64,000 nucleotides of DNA from Buttiauxella agrestis ATCC 33320 (GCA_024169445.1 JALKFA010000001.1:2976001-3040000); one strand, 5' to 3'. Positions 27,505-37,699 are shown, counted from the first letter of the stretch. Notes: a model not told the origin generated them from the sequence alone. Made by a program: numbers and translations.

Positions 27505-29493
27505 ATGCGTCTGTTTATTGCCGAAAAACCCAGCCTCGCTCGCGCTATTGCTGACGTGCTGCCTAAACCTCATCGTCGGGGTGATGGCTTCATTGAGTGT
27601 GGTAATGGGCAAGTCGTGACCTGGTGCATCGGTCACTTGTTGGAACAGGCTCAGCCGGATGCTTACGACGGGCGTTACGCACGCTGGAATCTGGCTGACT
27701 TGCCGATTGTGCCGGAAAAATGGCAATTGCAGCCGCGCCCATCGGTCACCAAACAGCTCAACGCTATCAAAAAACTGTTGGTGCAAGCCGACGAAGTGGT
27801 TCACGCAGGTGACCCGGATCGCGAAGGGCAACTGCTGGTGGATGAGGTTCTCGACTACTTGCAACTGGCGCCGGAAAAGCGGCAGCAAGTACAGCGCTGC
27901 CTGATTAACGACCTTAACCCGCAGGCAGTTGAACGTGCAATTACTCGCCTGCGTTCCAATAGCGAGTTCATCCCGCTGTGTGTTTCAGCACTGGCGCGAG
28001 CACGAGCTGACTGGCTTTACGGCATCAATATGACCCGCGCCTACACCATTCTTGGGCGTAACGCGGGTTATCAAGGCGTGCTTTCGGTCGGGCGTGTGCA
28101 AACCCCAGTACTGGGTTTAGTGGTGCGTCGTGATGAAGAAATCGAGAATTTCGTCGCCAAAGACTTCTTTGAAGTGAAAGCGCACATCGTCACGCCAGCC
28201 GATGAACGTTTTGTCGCGACATGGCAGCCGAGCGAGTCTTGTGAACCCTATCAGGATGAAGAAGGGCGCTTGCTGCATCGCCCGCTGGCAGATCATGTGG
28301 TCAACCGCATCGGCGGACAGCCAGCCATCGTCACGGCGTATAATGATAAACGGGAATCAGAAGTCGCCCCGTTACCGTTTTCGCTCTCGACCTTGCAAAT
28401 TGAGGCGGCCAAACGGTTTGGTGTCAGTGCGCAGAACGTGCTGGATATCTGCCAGAAACTCTACGAAACGCACAAACTTATCACTTATCCGCGTTCGGAT
28501 TGCCGTTACTTACCGGAAGAGCATTTTGCTGGCCGCCATGCGGTACTGAATGCGATAAGCATTCATCAGCCCGATTTGCTGCCGCAACCGGCGTTAAATA
28601 CGGATTTGCGCAACCGCTGCTGGGACGACAAAAAAGTCGACGCGCACCACGCGATTATTCCCACCGCGCGCAGCTCCAAAATTTCGCTTTCTGAAAATGA
28701 AGCTAAAGTTTACAACCTGATCGCCCGACAATACTTAATGCAGTTCTGTGCCGATGCGGTGTTCCGCAAATGCACTATCGATCTCGATATTGCTGGCGGC
28801 AAGTTTAACGCCAAAGCGCGTTTCCTGGCGGAAGCTGGCTGGCGCACGTTGCTGGGTGGTAAAGAGCGCGATGAAGAGAACGACGGTACGCCGTTGCCAG
28901 TGGTCGCTAAAGGCGATGAATTGCTGTGTGAAAAAGGCGAAGTGATAGAACGCCAGACTCAACCGCCGCGCCATTTCACGGATGCGACGTTGCTCTCAGC
29001 GATGACCGGGATTGCTCGTTTTGTGCAGGATAAAGATCTTAAAAAGATCCTGCGCGCGACGGACGGACTAGGCACTGAAGCGACCCGTGCGGGGATTATC
29101 GAATTGCTGTTTAAACGCACCTTCCTGGTGAAGAAAGGGCGTTATATCCACTCTTCGGATGCCGGACGGGCCTTGATTCACTCGCTCCCTGAACTGGCGG
29201 CACGGCCAGATATGACGGCGCAGTGGGAATCGACGCTGACGCAAATCAGTGAAAAACAGTGTCGTTACCAGGACTTCATGCAGCCGCTGGTGCAAACGCT
29301 ATATGACCTGATTCATCAGGCGCGAACCAAACCAGTGCATCATGCTTTTAAAGGGGTTAAAGCCCCTGACGAGCAGAAAAAACCGCGTAAACAATGGGCG
29401 AAAAAAGAGGGAAGTGATGATGCGACTAAAAAGCCTGCTCGCCGCCGCCGTGCTGCTGATGATAAGCCTGCCGGGGATGGCGCAGCGTCTTGA
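27505..29493 (+). CDS. topB: DNA topoisomerase III
   Basis: This 662-aa type IA topoisomerase has an N-terminal TOPRIM domain ([15 protein letters not shown], with the acidic [10 protein letters not shown]). The active-site Tyr lies in [13 protein letters not shown]. Domain IV contains [18 protein letters not shown]. The basic C-terminal tail ([25 protein letters not shown]) probably binds DNA. TopB decatenates precatenanes and resolves recombination intermediates. Start MRLFIAEKP matches the family; an upstream ATG inside the selD end is unlikely. The last 77 bases overlap ynjH in another frame. Confidence 0.97.
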   Translation: MRLFIAEKPSLARAIADVLPKPHRRGDGFIECGNGQVVTWCIGHLLEQAQPDAYDGRYARWNLADLPIVPEKWQLQPRPSVTKQLNAIKKLLVQADEVVHAGDPDREGQLLVDEVLDYLQLAPEKRQQVQRCLINDLNPQAVERAITRLRSNSEFIPLCVSALARARADWLYGINMTRAYTILGRNAGYQGVLSVGRVQTPVLGLVVRRDEEIENFVAKDFFEVKAHIVTPADERFVATWQPSESCEPYQDEEGRLLHRPLADHVVNRIGGQPAIVTAYNDKRESEVAPLPFSLSTLQIEAAKRFGVSAQNVLDICQKLYETHKLITYPRSDCRYLPEEHFAGRHAVLNAISIHQPDLLPQPALNTDLRNRCWDDKKVDAHHAIIPTARSSKISLSENEAKVYNLIARQYLMQFCADAVFRKCTIDLDIAGGKFNAKARFLAEAGWRTLLGGKERDEENDGTPLPVVAKGDELLCEKGEVIERQTQPPRHFTDATLLSAMTGIARFVQDKDLKKILRATDGLGTEATRAGIIELLFKRTFLVKKGRYIHSSDAGRALIHSLPELAARPDMTAQWESTLTQISEKQCRYQDFMQPLVQTLYDLIHQARTKPVHHAFKGVKAPDEQKKPRKQWAKKEGSDDATKKPARRRRAADDKPAGDGAAS

Positions 29494-29701
29494 TCCACAG
29501 GTAGATATCTCGGTACCTCCGGAAGTCTTCAGTACTCAGGGCCAACGAGCAGCACCGTGCAGCCAGTGCTGCATCTACCAGGATCAAAATTATTCTGAAG
29601 GGGCGGTGGTAAAAGCCGAGGGCGGCGTTTTATTGCAATGCCAGCGTGATGAAAAAACGCTTAGCACGAATCCTTTAGTCTGGCATCGCGTAAGGCCATA
29701 A
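29417..29701 (+). CDS. ynjH: YnjH (DUF1496) secreted protein
   Basis: This 94-aa protein has a signal peptide ([25 protein letters not shown]). The mature domain carries the cysteine cluster [17 protein letters not shown] and a later [10 protein letters not shown], matching E. coli YnjH. Function unknown; the four cysteines may form disulfides in the periplasm. The ATG has GAGGG about six bases upstream and lies 77 bases inside the end of topB; the coding end overlaps convergent nudG by 41 bases. E. coli also has ynjH beside nudG. Confidence 0.88.
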   Translation: MMRLKSLLAAAVLLMISLPGMAQRLDPQVDISVPPEVFSTQGQRAAPCSQCCIYQDQNYSEGAVVKAEGGVLLQCQRDEKTLSTNPLVWHRVRP

Positions 29702-30074
29702 ACGCTTTAAGTAATGGGATATCTGCCGGGGCAAGCGGGTAATCAAACGCCTCGGCAGGTAAACACCAGACCAGTTCACTGTGGCAAAGCGCGGTCAATT
29801 CACCGCTGAATTCGCTTACATGCCACGCATGAAGATGAATGATTCGCCCGGACACTTCTCGCTGGTGGCTGGCAACGTAATCGCCCACCACCGCTTTAAT
29901 CGCCAACTCTTCTTCCAGTTCCCGCGCAAGCGCCGCCGGTTGTGATTCATTGGCATCCACCTTGCCGCCAGGAAATTCCCATAAACCGGCTTGGTCGCCA
30001 CTTTCCGGGCGACGTGCGAGCAAAATTTTACCGTCCTGCTCGATGATTGCCGCAACAACATCAATGGTTTTCAT
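29661..30074 (-). CDS. nudG: NudG, CTP/5-OH-dCTP pyrophosphohydrolase
   Basis: This 137-aa Nudix hydrolase has a complete Nudix box (GGKVDANESQPAALARE, then LEEELAI). GLWEFPGG precedes it and ASHQREVSGRIIHLHAW follows, all as in E. coli NudG. The enzyme hydrolyses pyrimidine nucleotides, preferring oxidised forms such as 5-hydroxy-dCTP, and so sanitises the nucleotide pool. MKTIDVVAAI is the family start; in-frame upstream codons would extend across the divergent ynjA promoter. Confidence 0.94.
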   Translation of the reverse strand: MKTIDVVAAIIEQDGKILLARRPESGDQAGLWEFPGGKVDANESQPAALARELEEELAIKAVVGDYVASHQREVSGRIIHLHAWHVSEFSGELTALCHSELVWCLPAEAFDYPLAPADIPLLKAFMALRDARLKDSC

Positions 30075-30147
30075 GATACCGGTCCGTTCTTTATCTATGG
30101 GCGTGGCATAATACGCGCCACCAAAGATTATCTGAAGCTCTTCCCGA

Positions 30148-30726
30148 ATGATGAATAAAAACAGATCCCCATGGGTACCGCCACTTGATGCGCTGCCCGC
30201 CAGTTTACGGCCCATTGTTGCCATGCAAAAAAAACATTTCGGCTCGGTGCTGAACCCCACACGCTGGTGGGGACGTTTCCCGTATTTATTCTGGCTGGTG
30301 GCACTGTTTGTCGGGTTCCTTGAAAGACGGCGTTCCGGCATCGATCCCATCGTCCGTTCGCTGGTGATGACGCGCGTTTCCCAACAATGCTGCTGCGAAT
30401 TCTGTATTGATGCCAATAGCCTGCGACTGGCTGAACGCAGCGGTTCGATGGACAAAGTGCTGGCGGTCGCCAACTGGCGTGAAGAAACGTTATTCACTGC
30501 CAAAGAACAGGCAGCACTGGCCTACGCAGATGCGATGACAGCCACTCCGCCGAATATCAGTGATGCGTTGAAAGATGAATTGAAAGTCCATTTCGATGAC
30601 AAAGCTATCACTGAATTAACAGCACTAGTTGCGTTTCAAAACCTGTCAGCCCGCTTTAATGCTGCACTGGATATTCCGGCGCAAGGGTTATGCGTCACCC
30701 CGACTGAGAAGCCGCCACATGTTTGA
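30148..30726 (+). CDS. ynjA: YnjA, AhpD/carboxymuconolactone-decarboxylase-like protein
   Basis: This 192-aa alpha-helical protein has the AhpD-like CxxC site in QQCCCEFCIDANSLRLAERSG and conserved ALVAFQNLSARFNAALDIPAQG. RWWGRFPYLFWLVALFVGF near the N-terminus could be membrane-associated. AhpD relatives are thiol peroxidase components; the substrate of YnjA is unknown. It begins about 70 bp from divergent nudG, and its last eight bases overlap the ynjF start, so the two are translationally coupled. Confidence 0.9.
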   Translation: MMNKNRSPWVPPLDALPASLRPIVAMQKKHFGSVLNPTRWWGRFPYLFWLVALFVGFLERRRSGIDPIVRSLVMTRVSQQCCCEFCIDANSLRLAERSGSMDKVLAVANWREETLFTAKEQAALAYADAMTATPPNISDALKDELKVHFDDKAITELTALVAFQNLSARFNAALDIPAQGLCVTPTEKPPHV

Positions 30727-31336
30727 TAGTTACCTTCATCCCCGTGTTAAACCGTTGCTTGAGCGAGTGGCGCAAACCCTGGATAAACCGACTATCACGC
30801 CAGACGGGCTGACGCTGTTTGGTTTTGCTATCGGCGTGCTGGCATTACCGTTTCTGGCATTGCAGTGGTATAGCGCAGCACTGGTGGCGATTGTGCTCAA
30901 CCGCTTGTTTGATGGTTTAGATGGTGCGCTGGCGCGACGACGCGGCCTGACCGATGCGGGCGGGTTTCTGGATATTGCGCTGGATTTTCTGTTTTACGCG
31001 CTGGTGCCGTTTGGTTTTATTCTTGCCGACCCTGCACAAAATGCGCTGGCGGGTGGTTGGCTACTGTTCGCATTTATTGGCACCGGCAGCAGTTTCCTGG
31101 CCTTTGCTGCGGTGGCGCAAAAGCATCAACTTGATAACCCCGGCTATGCGCACAAATCGTTTTATTACCTCGGCGGCTTGACGGAAGGCACGGAAACTAT
31201 CGCGTTGTTTGTGCTGAGTTGCCTGTTCCCGCAGTGGTTCGTTTGGTTTGCGTGGGTGTTTGGAGCATTGTGCTGGATGACAACATTGACGCGGGTGTGG
31301 AGTGGCTATCAGACGTTAAAGCGCGTGGGTGGTTGA
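30719..31336 (+). CDS. ynjF: YnjF, CDP-alcohol phosphatidyltransferase family protein
   Basis: This 205-aa inner-membrane protein carries the complete CDP-alcohol phosphotransferase signature: RLFDGLDGALARR, then GLTDAGGFLDIALD, with four Asp residues coordinating two metals. Six hydrophobic helices surround it. Such enzymes displace CMP from a CDP-linked lipid with an alcohol acceptor; the acceptor for YnjF is unknown. MFDSYLHPRVKP matches E. coli YnjF and starts inside the end of ynjA. A REP cluster follows. Confidence 0.92.
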   Translation: MFDSYLHPRVKPLLERVAQTLDKPTITPDGLTLFGFAIGVLALPFLALQWYSAALVAIVLNRLFDGLDGALARRRGLTDAGGFLDIALDFLFYALVPFGFILADPAQNALAGGWLLFAFIGTGSSFLAFAAVAQKHQLDNPGYAHKSFYYLGGLTEGTETIALFVLSCLFPQWFVWFAWVFGALCWMTTLTRVWSGYQTLKRVGG

Positions 31337-31340
31337 AGAA

Positions 31341-31446
31341 GAGCCCTCACCCTAACCCTCTCCCACAAGGAGAGGGGATAGAGCGGTTTCTCCCTCACCG
31401 CGCGTGTTTTCCCCCTCTCCTGAGGGAGAGGGTCGGGGTGAGGGGA
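31341..31446. repeat. REP-like cluster between ynjF and ynjE
   Basis: Two copies in inverted orientation: CCCTCACCCTAACCCTCTCC then GGAGAGGGG, and CCCCCTCTCCTGAGGGAGAG followed by GGGTCGGGGTGAGGGG. The pair forms a BIME-like array between convergent genes, where it can block read-through or protect mRNA ends. Confidence 0.8.
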
Positions 31447-31460
31447 AAACTTAAAACATC

Positions 31461-32756
31461 TTACAGAGGCTTACGCTCACCCGTAGCTACCGGATTCTGC
31501 GGATTACTACTCCACTCATACCAGCCGCCGTCGTACACGCCGACATTCTTCCAGCCCATCGCACGGGCATACATGAAGGTTTCTGATGCGCGCCAGCCAG
31601 TACCACAGTAAAAGGCCACTTGCTGATCCGGCGTAATATTCCAGCTCTTCCACATGGCGGCGATGTCATCAGCAGAACGCATGGTGCCGTCCGGATTATG
31701 GAAATCTTCCATATGCGTCGAGTCAGAACCCGCATGGCCCCAGCGCGCACCGGCAATCTCACCTTTTGGCTTGATGTAGCTATAACCACTGGTAGTGCCG
31801 ATAAACTCCGGCCACGAACGGATACTGACCAGCGAGGCATCTTTGCGGCCTAACAACCCGCGCGCTTGCTCGGTGTCGAGCATCAGCTGTGGTTGGCCTG
31901 GGAATGGCGCACCAAAATCGGCTGCAGGTTTAACCTCGTTTGGCAAACCGCGCTCTACAGGTAATTTGGCGTCAGCCCAACTCTGCCAGCCACCATCCAG
32001 CAAACGCACGTCTTTCACGCCGGCATACAGCAGTATTTGTGCGACACGCGCCGCAGCATAGACATCACGTCCGTACATCACCACCGTGGTGTCATGACGG
32101 ATACCGTGTTTTGCCAGCAAAGCTTTGAGTTGGTCGTCAGACACTTTATTCCATAACGGCTCGCTTTCGATATCGTTGGTATCGATGTAATCCGCACCAG
32201 GAATATGGCTTAACAGATACTGTTTCGGTGCACCCCAGGCGGCTTCGATGATTTTGACTTCGCCCGCAGGTTTTGCCACAACGTCTTTATTCTGCATCAG
32301 GTTATGTAGCCACTGCGGATAAACAAGCTGCTCGAAGTGGGCCATTTTCTGCAAACGTGCCGGTTGTTGCAGGGCATCAGACAGCAGAGCGATGTGCTGA
32401 TAACCCAGTTTGGACAGCCGCACTTTTACCGCTTTTGTCTCATCACTTTGACCGTACAGCGCAATCAAACTATCTGATGCCAGATTGTGTTGTTTTGCCC
32501 ACAGTTGCAGTTGCTCGTCATTCATCATGCCTAACCAACTGGCCGATAAATTAAGCGCGGCAGGCTCGTGGCCACCAACACCGTTCAGGGTTTGCGGCCA
32601 GCCGTTATAAAAAGCACTGGGACGGGTATCAATCACCACGCCGTGCTGCGCCTGAAGGTTGGATAAAGTCATTTGGGAAGGCTTGTCTGCAGCGATTGCC
32701 ATGTGCGCCAACCCAGATAACATCAAGGCGGCGGTTAGTTGAGAAACACGTTTCAT
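31461..32756 (-). CDS. ynjE: YnjE, multi-domain periplasmic sulfurtransferase
   Basis: This 431-aa protein has a signal peptide (RVSQLTAALMLSGLAHMAIA-ADKPS). Three rhodanese-like modules follow, at about 25-130, 145-280 and 285-420. Only the last holds an active-site Cys loop (AFYCGTGWRASE); the earlier domains lack it, as in E. coli YnjE. It transfers sulfane sulfur. It lies downstream of the ynjBCD ABC genes with an 84-bp gap and is probably expressed with them. Confidence 0.94.
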   Translation of the reverse strand: MKRVSQLTAALMLSGLAHMAIAADKPSQMTLSNLQAQHGVVIDTRPSAFYNGWPQTLNGVGGHEPAALNLSASWLGMMNDEQLQLWAKQHNLASDSLIALYGQSDETKAVKVRLSKLGYQHIALLSDALQQPARLQKMAHFEQLVYPQWLHNLMQNKDVVAKPAGEVKIIEAAWGAPKQYLLSHIPGADYIDTNDIESEPLWNKVSDDQLKALLAKHGIRHDTTVVMYGRDVYAAARVAQILLYAGVKDVRLLDGGWQSWADAKLPVERGLPNEVKPAADFGAPFPGQPQLMLDTEQARGLLGRKDASLVSIRSWPEFIGTTSGYSYIKPKGEIAGARWGHAGSDSTHMEDFHNPDGTMRSADDIAAMWKSWNITPDQQVAFYCGTGWRASETFMYARAMGWKNVGVYDGGWYEWSSNPQNPVATGERKPL

Positions 32757-32840
32757 CTTATAACCTGAAAAAGAGAGAAAAAAGAGGCGCTATCTTGCGC
32801 CATTCACGTGAGTGATTCCTTGCGTTACCGCATATTTGAT

Positions 32841-33464
32841 TCACAGCGTAATAATCTGCCCATCAGGCGGAATATCCTGCGGGTCATGGGTGACCAGCAC
32901 CACCGGAATAGCTTGTTGCTCAACCTGTTGCCAGACGAACTGGCGAAATTGCTCGCGCAAGGTTTGATCAAGGCGCGAGAAAGGCTCGTCGAGCAACAGG
33001 GCTTCAGGCTTCGCTAACAATGCCCTTAACACACTAATCCGTGCACGTTCCCCGCCAGAAAGAGTCGCCGGGTCACGACGTGAAAAGCCCGCTAACTGCG
33101 CATTTTCCAGCGCTTGTTCAACGCAATGCTGCCGTTGTTCGCGACTTTTAACCGCGGCCGGAATCGCCATTGCCAGATTTTGCCCGACATTAAGATGGTC
33201 AAATAACAGCGCATCCTGAAACAGAATGCCGATGTTTCGCCGTTCGGTCGGCAGCGTATCGCGACGCTGTTGGTTTAGCCATAACTCGCCGGTCACCGTA
33301 AATTCAGCGGGTAATGCGCCAATTATCCAACTTAAAAACGTTGATTTACCCGCTCCTGATGGTCCCATCAGCGTCAGCACTTCCCCCGCAGAAACGGTGA
33401 AATTAAGCGCGTGAATCAGCGAGCGGGAATTCCTGGTAATGGTGCAATCCTGAACACACAGCAT
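32841..33464 (-). CDS. ynjD: YnjD, ABC transporter ATP-binding subunit
   Basis: This 207-aa ATPase has Walker A GPSGAGKSTFLSW (about 35-47), the signature LSGGERARISVLRALL (about 135), Walker B ALLLDEPFSRLD and the switch His in VVLVTHDPQDIP. With membrane subunit YnjC (whose stop shares a base with this start) and binding protein YnjB it forms an importer of the thiamine/iron/sulfate-like class. Substrate unknown. Confidence 0.94.
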   Translation of the reverse strand: MLCVQDCTITRNSRSLIHALNFTVSAGEVLTLMGPSGAGKSTFLSWIIGALPAEFTVTGELWLNQQRRDTLPTERRNIGILFQDALLFDHLNVGQNLAMAIPAAVKSREQRQHCVEQALENAQLAGFSRRDPATLSGGERARISVLRALLAKPEALLLDEPFSRLDQTLREQFRQFVWQQVEQQAIPVVLVTHDPQDIPPDGQIITL

Positions 33465-35032
33465 TAGCGTAATCCTTGTCGAAAACGCCCGAGCAGGCGG
33501 CCAACCTGAAGCGTGATGATAAACATGATGAATGGCAGCAGCATCTGCAACAACGCCTGAATCGCCTGTTGTTGCGGATCGCCACCGCTGCTCAGTGCCA
33601 CAGTTTGGGTGGTGACAGTGGTAAAACGCCCAGCCCCCGCGTACAGCGTCGGTAAATATTGCGCGATGCTGACTGAAAACCCGACCGCTAGCGCCGCCAG
33701 AAGAGGGCGTGCCAGCAGCGGTAATTTAACCAAACAGACAATTTTCCACGATGACCAGCCAAAGGTGCGGGCGGTGATAACCAGACGCGGATCTATCTGC
33801 TGCCAGGCGGGCCGCGCTACCAAAAGCATATACGGCACAACCCACAGTAAATGGCTCCAGATAACACCGGGCCAGCCGCCGTCTTGTTGCAAAATTAACA
33901 GCATACGATATTGCCCGGCGACCAGCGGTAAAGCAGGCAAAAATAGCGGTAGCGCTAGCCACAGATCAAAACGGGGATTGCCACCCTCAAGCCACAGAAT
34001 AATCACCAGCAAGCCAGTGAAACTGCTTGCCAGCGCCAGTAGCAGCGTGGTGCCCAATGGCGACAACTCAGCCGCTTGCCATCCTGAAAACGCCCAGCCA
34101 TCCGGCAAAATAGCAGGATAAAACCAACCCTCGGCCATCGACCAGATAACCAGCATTGCCAGCGCCGCGATGCAGGTTGCCGTCATCACCAACCCTAAAC
34201 TTGATGCCAGTGGCTGGATATTAAGTAGATGTCTTTGACCTGAAAAACGCCCGACTGCGCGGCGAAACACGCGCCATAAAATCCAGCCCAACACGATAAA
34301 ACAACCTAACAGCCCGACTAATAACAGTGAGGTCAACATGCCCATCGCCACGCGCTGCAGGTCGGCATCGTTCAACCACTGCCACGCCAGTACCGCCAGC
34401 GTCGGTGGGTTGTTCGGACCGAGAATAATGGACACATCCACCACGGACAGGCTGTAGGCCACCACCGCCAGTAATGCCCATTTCAGACGCGGCAACAATG
34501 ACGGAACCAGCACGCGAATGCGGCATTGTAGCGGGCCATAGCCCAGGCTGCGTGCGACGGTGAGCTGTTGGGAAAGGGTTTGGTAATTGAGCTGGGTGCT
34601 GGCTATCCATAATAAAAACCAGCTCTCTTTGAGCGCCAGCAAAATACCCAGACCCATGCCATATTCATCAAGATGAAATGAGATGCCGCATAAGCGAGCG
34701 AGCCAACCGTTATCGGCGAACAGGAACAAAAAACCGCTGGCGAATGCGACGTGCGGTAGCGCTAATAAAAGCGGCAGTTGCGCGGCATAACGCCGCCAGC
34801 GAGCGCCAGGCCACAGGCCACAAAGCAGCACCAGACATAACACCAGCGAACCCGCGACGCTAATCACCGTCGAGTTGAGTGTTGCCAGTAAAGCACCAGA
34901 CCATTGGTTGTCAGCCCATAGTGCCTGCCAGATTTCAGGCATCAGTGCGGGTTTTGCCATCATCAGCAAGCCCGGAAGCAGTGGGGCAAAAACGCAACCC
35001 ACGGCAAACCAGGCTAATAAACGTAGACTCAT
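33464..35032 (-). CDS. ynjC: YnjC, fused ABC transporter permease
   Basis: This 522-aa integral membrane protein has about twelve helices. It consists of two fused permease halves, each with an EAA-type loop (LTVARSLGYGPLQCRIRVLVP near 180, ITARTFGWSSWKIVCLVKLP near 420). The ATG overlaps the ynjB stop as ATGA, indicating translational coupling, and is preferred over an in-frame GTG eight codons upstream. The architecture resembles ThiP/FbpB-type permeases. It pairs with YnjB and YnjD. Confidence 0.93.
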   Translation of the reverse strand: MSLRLLAWFAVGCVFAPLLPGLLMMAKPALMPEIWQALWADNQWSGALLATLNSTVISVAGSLVLCLVLLCGLWPGARWRRYAAQLPLLLALPHVAFASGFLFLFADNGWLARLCGISFHLDEYGMGLGILLALKESWFLLWIASTQLNYQTLSQQLTVARSLGYGPLQCRIRVLVPSLLPRLKWALLAVVAYSLSVVDVSIILGPNNPPTLAVLAWQWLNDADLQRVAMGMLTSLLLVGLLGCFIVLGWILWRVFRRAVGRFSGQRHLLNIQPLASSLGLVMTATCIAALAMLVIWSMAEGWFYPAILPDGWAFSGWQAAELSPLGTTLLLALASSFTGLLVIILWLEGGNPRFDLWLALPLFLPALPLVAGQYRMLLILQQDGGWPGVIWSHLLWVVPYMLLVARPAWQQIDPRLVITARTFGWSSWKIVCLVKLPLLARPLLAALAVGFSVSIAQYLPTLYAGAGRFTTVTTQTVALSSGGDPQQQAIQALLQMLLPFIMFIITLQVGRLLGRFRQGLR

Positions 35033-36204
35033 TTCGCCCCGTAGCGTTGTAACCACTCTTTTTCCAGCGCGTTTACCCAGGCGGCATGCGGCTCTGGCAG
35101 ATACGGTACCGCTTGCAGATGGGCAGGTTTTTGGGCATTAAGCTGTTCGCCCAAAGGTGCGGGCAGCGTTGCGCTATCCAGAATGGTGGTATCGCCCCAA
35201 ATTGCCGGATTAGCCTTACGGATTTGCGCTTGCGGTGACATCAGGAAATTAGCCACCACTTGTGCACCAGCCTGCGCGCGGGCATTGGCGGGGATCGTCA
35301 CAAAGTGAACGTTGCCCAGCATGCCTTGCGCAAAGCCAAATGCCCTTGCGGTATGCGGCAGTTGTTTGCGGTCAATAAGGTTATCGACATGCGCCGGATT
35401 AAACGTTACCGACATCAACAGCTCGCCATCCGCCAGCATGCGGTCCATGCGTGCAGGCGTTGGTGGGAAGGTTTTTCCCCCGCGCCATAATAGCGGATGC
35501 AGTTGGTCGAGATAATCCCACAGTGGCGCAGTCACCTGCTTAAAGGTGGCCGGATCAGGCGGCAGGCGCAGCGCTTGCGGCTCTCGAGTCAGCACAATCA
35601 GCAGTTGTTCAATAAACGCGGTGCCAGTGAAATCAGGTGGGCGGGGGTAGCTCAATTTGCCAGGATGCGCTTTGGCAAATGCCAGCAGTTCAGGTGCACT
35701 GCGCGGGAATTTCACACCCGTTTGCGCATTGCCGATCAACATCAATTGAGCGCTGCCCCACGGTGCTTCGGCACCGTCAGTCGGTTGCGAGAAATCCTCA
35801 CGTACTGGTTTTTTCTGGTCGACATAGCGCCAGTTGGGTAATTCCCACGCCCAGCCATCTTTTAGCAAACCGGCCTGTTTCAGAGTATGGAAGTTTTCAC
35901 CATTCACCCACAGCAAATCGACCGAGCCATTATCTTTGCGCCCTGCGCTGTCTTCGCTCTGAATACGTTTTACCGCGTCGGCAGCATCCGCCAGGCGCAC
36001 GACTTTGAGCGTCACGCCATAGTGTTGCTTCATTTCTCCGGCGACCCAGTCGAGATAGCTGTTTACCGCAGGGTCGCCGCCCCAGGCGTTGAAGTAAACC
36101 GTCTGGCCTTTTGCCTGCTGGCGCAGGCTATCCCAGTCAGTAGGCTGTGCAAAGCATGAAAAGCCGATCGCAACCAGCGACAGCAAAAGCGTTAAAAGAC
36201 GCAA
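35029..36204 (-). CDS. ynjB: YnjB, ABC transporter periplasmic binding protein
   Basis: This 391-aa family-1 type binding protein has a signal peptide (LLTLLLSLVAIGFSCFA-QPTDWDS). Features include YFNAWGGDPAVNSYLDWV, the hinge-like GSVDLLWVNGENFHTLKQAG and YPRPPDFTGTAFIEQLL. It binds the unknown substrate of the YnjBCD importer. It lies ten bases after the TVP38 gene. Wild-type ligand residues cannot be deduced. Confidence 0.93.
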   Translation of the reverse strand: MRLLTLLLSLVAIGFSCFAQPTDWDSLRQQAKGQTVYFNAWGGDPAVNSYLDWVAGEMKQHYGVTLKVVRLADAADAVKRIQSEDSAGRKDNGSVDLLWVNGENFHTLKQAGLLKDGWAWELPNWRYVDQKKPVREDFSQPTDGAEAPWGSAQLMLIGNAQTGVKFPRSAPELLAFAKAHPGKLSYPRPPDFTGTAFIEQLLIVLTREPQALRLPPDPATFKQVTAPLWDYLDQLHPLLWRGGKTFPPTPARMDRMLADGELLMSVTFNPAHVDNLIDRKQLPHTARAFGFAQGMLGNVHFVTIPANARAQAGAQVVANFLMSPQAQIRKANPAIWGDTTILDSATLPAPLGEQLNAQKPAHLQAVPYLPEPHAAWVNALEKEWLQRYGAK

Positions 36205-36214
36205 AATGGGATCC

Positions 36215-36874
36215 TTATGATTTTCGCAGCAAGCGGACTATCCAGCGCGAGAACAGCGGCAGGAAGCCGAGCAGAGCGAACATCAACATCATACCGGGTG
36301 AAAGAATATCGCTAAGACTACGCAACTGGCTCAATTGGCGGCCAGCATTGAGATAAACCACAATCGCCGGCAGCATCCCGACAAGGCTAACGGCAAAATA
36401 ACCCAGCGTTTTGACCGATGTCAGGCCCATCAGCAAATTGATAAGAAAGAACGGGAAAATGGGCGTCAGTCGTAATGCAAAAAGATAGTACAAGCCTTCG
36501 CGTTCCACACCGCTATTGATTGCAGCCATCGGTGTGGCGAAACGAAGGCGTACCCAGGCGCGTAATAAATAGCGGCTAATCAGCATGGCAAGCGTTGCGC
36601 CACAGGTCGCCGCCAGCGCCACCAGTACGGTGCCCTGGAATAGCCCAAACTGCGAGCCAGCCAACAGCGTTAAGAGTGTTGCGCCAGGAATTGAAAGGGT
36701 AGTGACGAGCACATAAATCAGAAAGAAAGCCAGCGCCGTTTGTAGCGGGTGCTGCTGATGCCAGTCAGAAAACTGTGCCTGATAGTGTTGCAGTGCCGCC
36801 AGGCTGCCTGGCGGCAAAAAGAAGATGAGCAGGACAAAAACCACAACCAGCGTGGCAAACAGTAACTTACGCAT
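36215..36874 (-). CDS. TVP38/TMEM64 (DedA-like) family membrane protein
   Basis: This 219-aa protein has five to six membrane helices and the DedA/VTT core: STLSIPGATLLTLLAGSQFG, then GATLAMLISRYLLR, and RLTPIFPFFLINLLMGL with SVKTLGYFAVSLVGMLPA. Such proteins scramble or transport lipids. E. coli has two members here (YdjX, YdjZ); only one is present and I cannot tell which it is. It lies between xthA (18 bp) and ynjB (10 bp), so it is probably cotranscribed. Confidence 0.85.
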   Translation of the reverse strand: MRKLLFATLVVVFVLLIFFLPPGSLAALQHYQAQFSDWHQQHPLQTALAFFLIYVLVTTLSIPGATLLTLLAGSQFGLFQGTVLVALAATCGATLAMLISRYLLRAWVRLRFATPMAAINSGVEREGLYYLFALRLTPIFPFFLINLLMGLTSVKTLGYFAVSLVGMLPAIVVYLNAGRQLSQLRSLSDILSPGMMLMFALLGFLPLFSRWIVRLLRKS

Positions 36875-36892
36875 CGGATGTGGTGTTTTCCC

Positions 36893-37699
36893 TTACAGCT
36901 TAAATTCAGCCCAAACGGGTGCGTGGTCTGAAGGTTTTTCCATGCTACGAATATCGTAATCAATGCCGGTCGCAACACAGCGTTCAGCCAGCGGATGGCT
37001 TGCCAGCAGCAGGTCGATACGCAGACCACGGTTGTCATCGAAGCCTTTTGAGCGGTAATCAAACCACGAGAACTTGTCTTGTGCATCCGGGTTGGCATGA
37101 CGGAAGGTGTCGACCAGGCCCCAGCTAATCAGGCGGTCCATCCACTCGCGTTCTTCCGGCAGGAAGGAACATTTACCAGTGCGCAACCAGCGTTTGCGAT
37201 TCTCTTCGCCGATGCCGATGTCGAGATCGGTTGGGCTGATATTCACATCACCCATAATCAGCACCGGACTGTCTTTCTTCAAAGAACTGTCGAGATAGTT
37301 TTGCAGATCCTGGTAGAACTTCGCTTTGGCCGGGAATTTGGTCGGATGGTCGCGGCTTTCGCCCTGCGGGAAGTAACCGTTAATCACCGTCAGGTTACCT
37401 AATGGCGAAGGGATTTCAGCCATGATCAGGCGGCGTTGTGCTTCTTCATCGTCACCAGGGAAGCCACGGCGCACCGAAATCGGTGTCTCTTTGGTGAGCA
37501 GCGCCACACCGTAATGGCCTTTCTGACCATGATAAAAGACGTTGTAGCCAAGCTTTGCGACATCTTCGAGCGGGAACATGTCGTCATGGACTTTGGTTTC
37601 CTGCAAACCGATAACGTCAGGCTGATGCTGTTCAACAATGGCTTCAAGTTGATGCGGACGGGCGCGCAGGCCGTTGATATTAAAAGAGACGAATTTCAT
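36893..37699 (-). CDS. xthA: Exonuclease III
   Basis: This 268-aa EEP-fold nuclease starts [19 protein letters not shown]. The metal-binding Glu is in VIGLQETKV, and [13 protein letters not shown] and the terminal [12 protein letters not shown] supply the catalytic Asp/Asn/His. It is the main AP endonuclease and 3'-5' exonuclease in base-excision repair. It begins a minus-strand series with the TVP38 gene and ynjBCDE. Confidence 0.97.
   Translation of the reverse strand: MKFVSFNINGLRARPHQLEAIVEQHQPDVIGLQETKVHDDMFPLEDVAKLGYNVFYHGQKGHYGVALLTKETPISVRRGFPGDDEEAQRRLIMAEIPSPLGNLTVINGYFPQGESRDHPTKFPAKAKFYQDLQNYLDSSLKKDSPVLIMGDVNISPTDLDIGIGEENRKRWLRTGKCSFLPEEREWMDRLISWGLVDTFRHANPDAQDKFSWFDYRSKGFDDNRGLRIDLLLASHPLAERCVATGIDYDIRSMEKPSDHAPVWAEFKL

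Noticed and set aside
27631-27904. Several mid-sized frames inside topB, selD, hut and ast genes
   Set aside because: They overlap well-conserved enzymes in other frames of moderately GC-rich DNA and show no independent signals.
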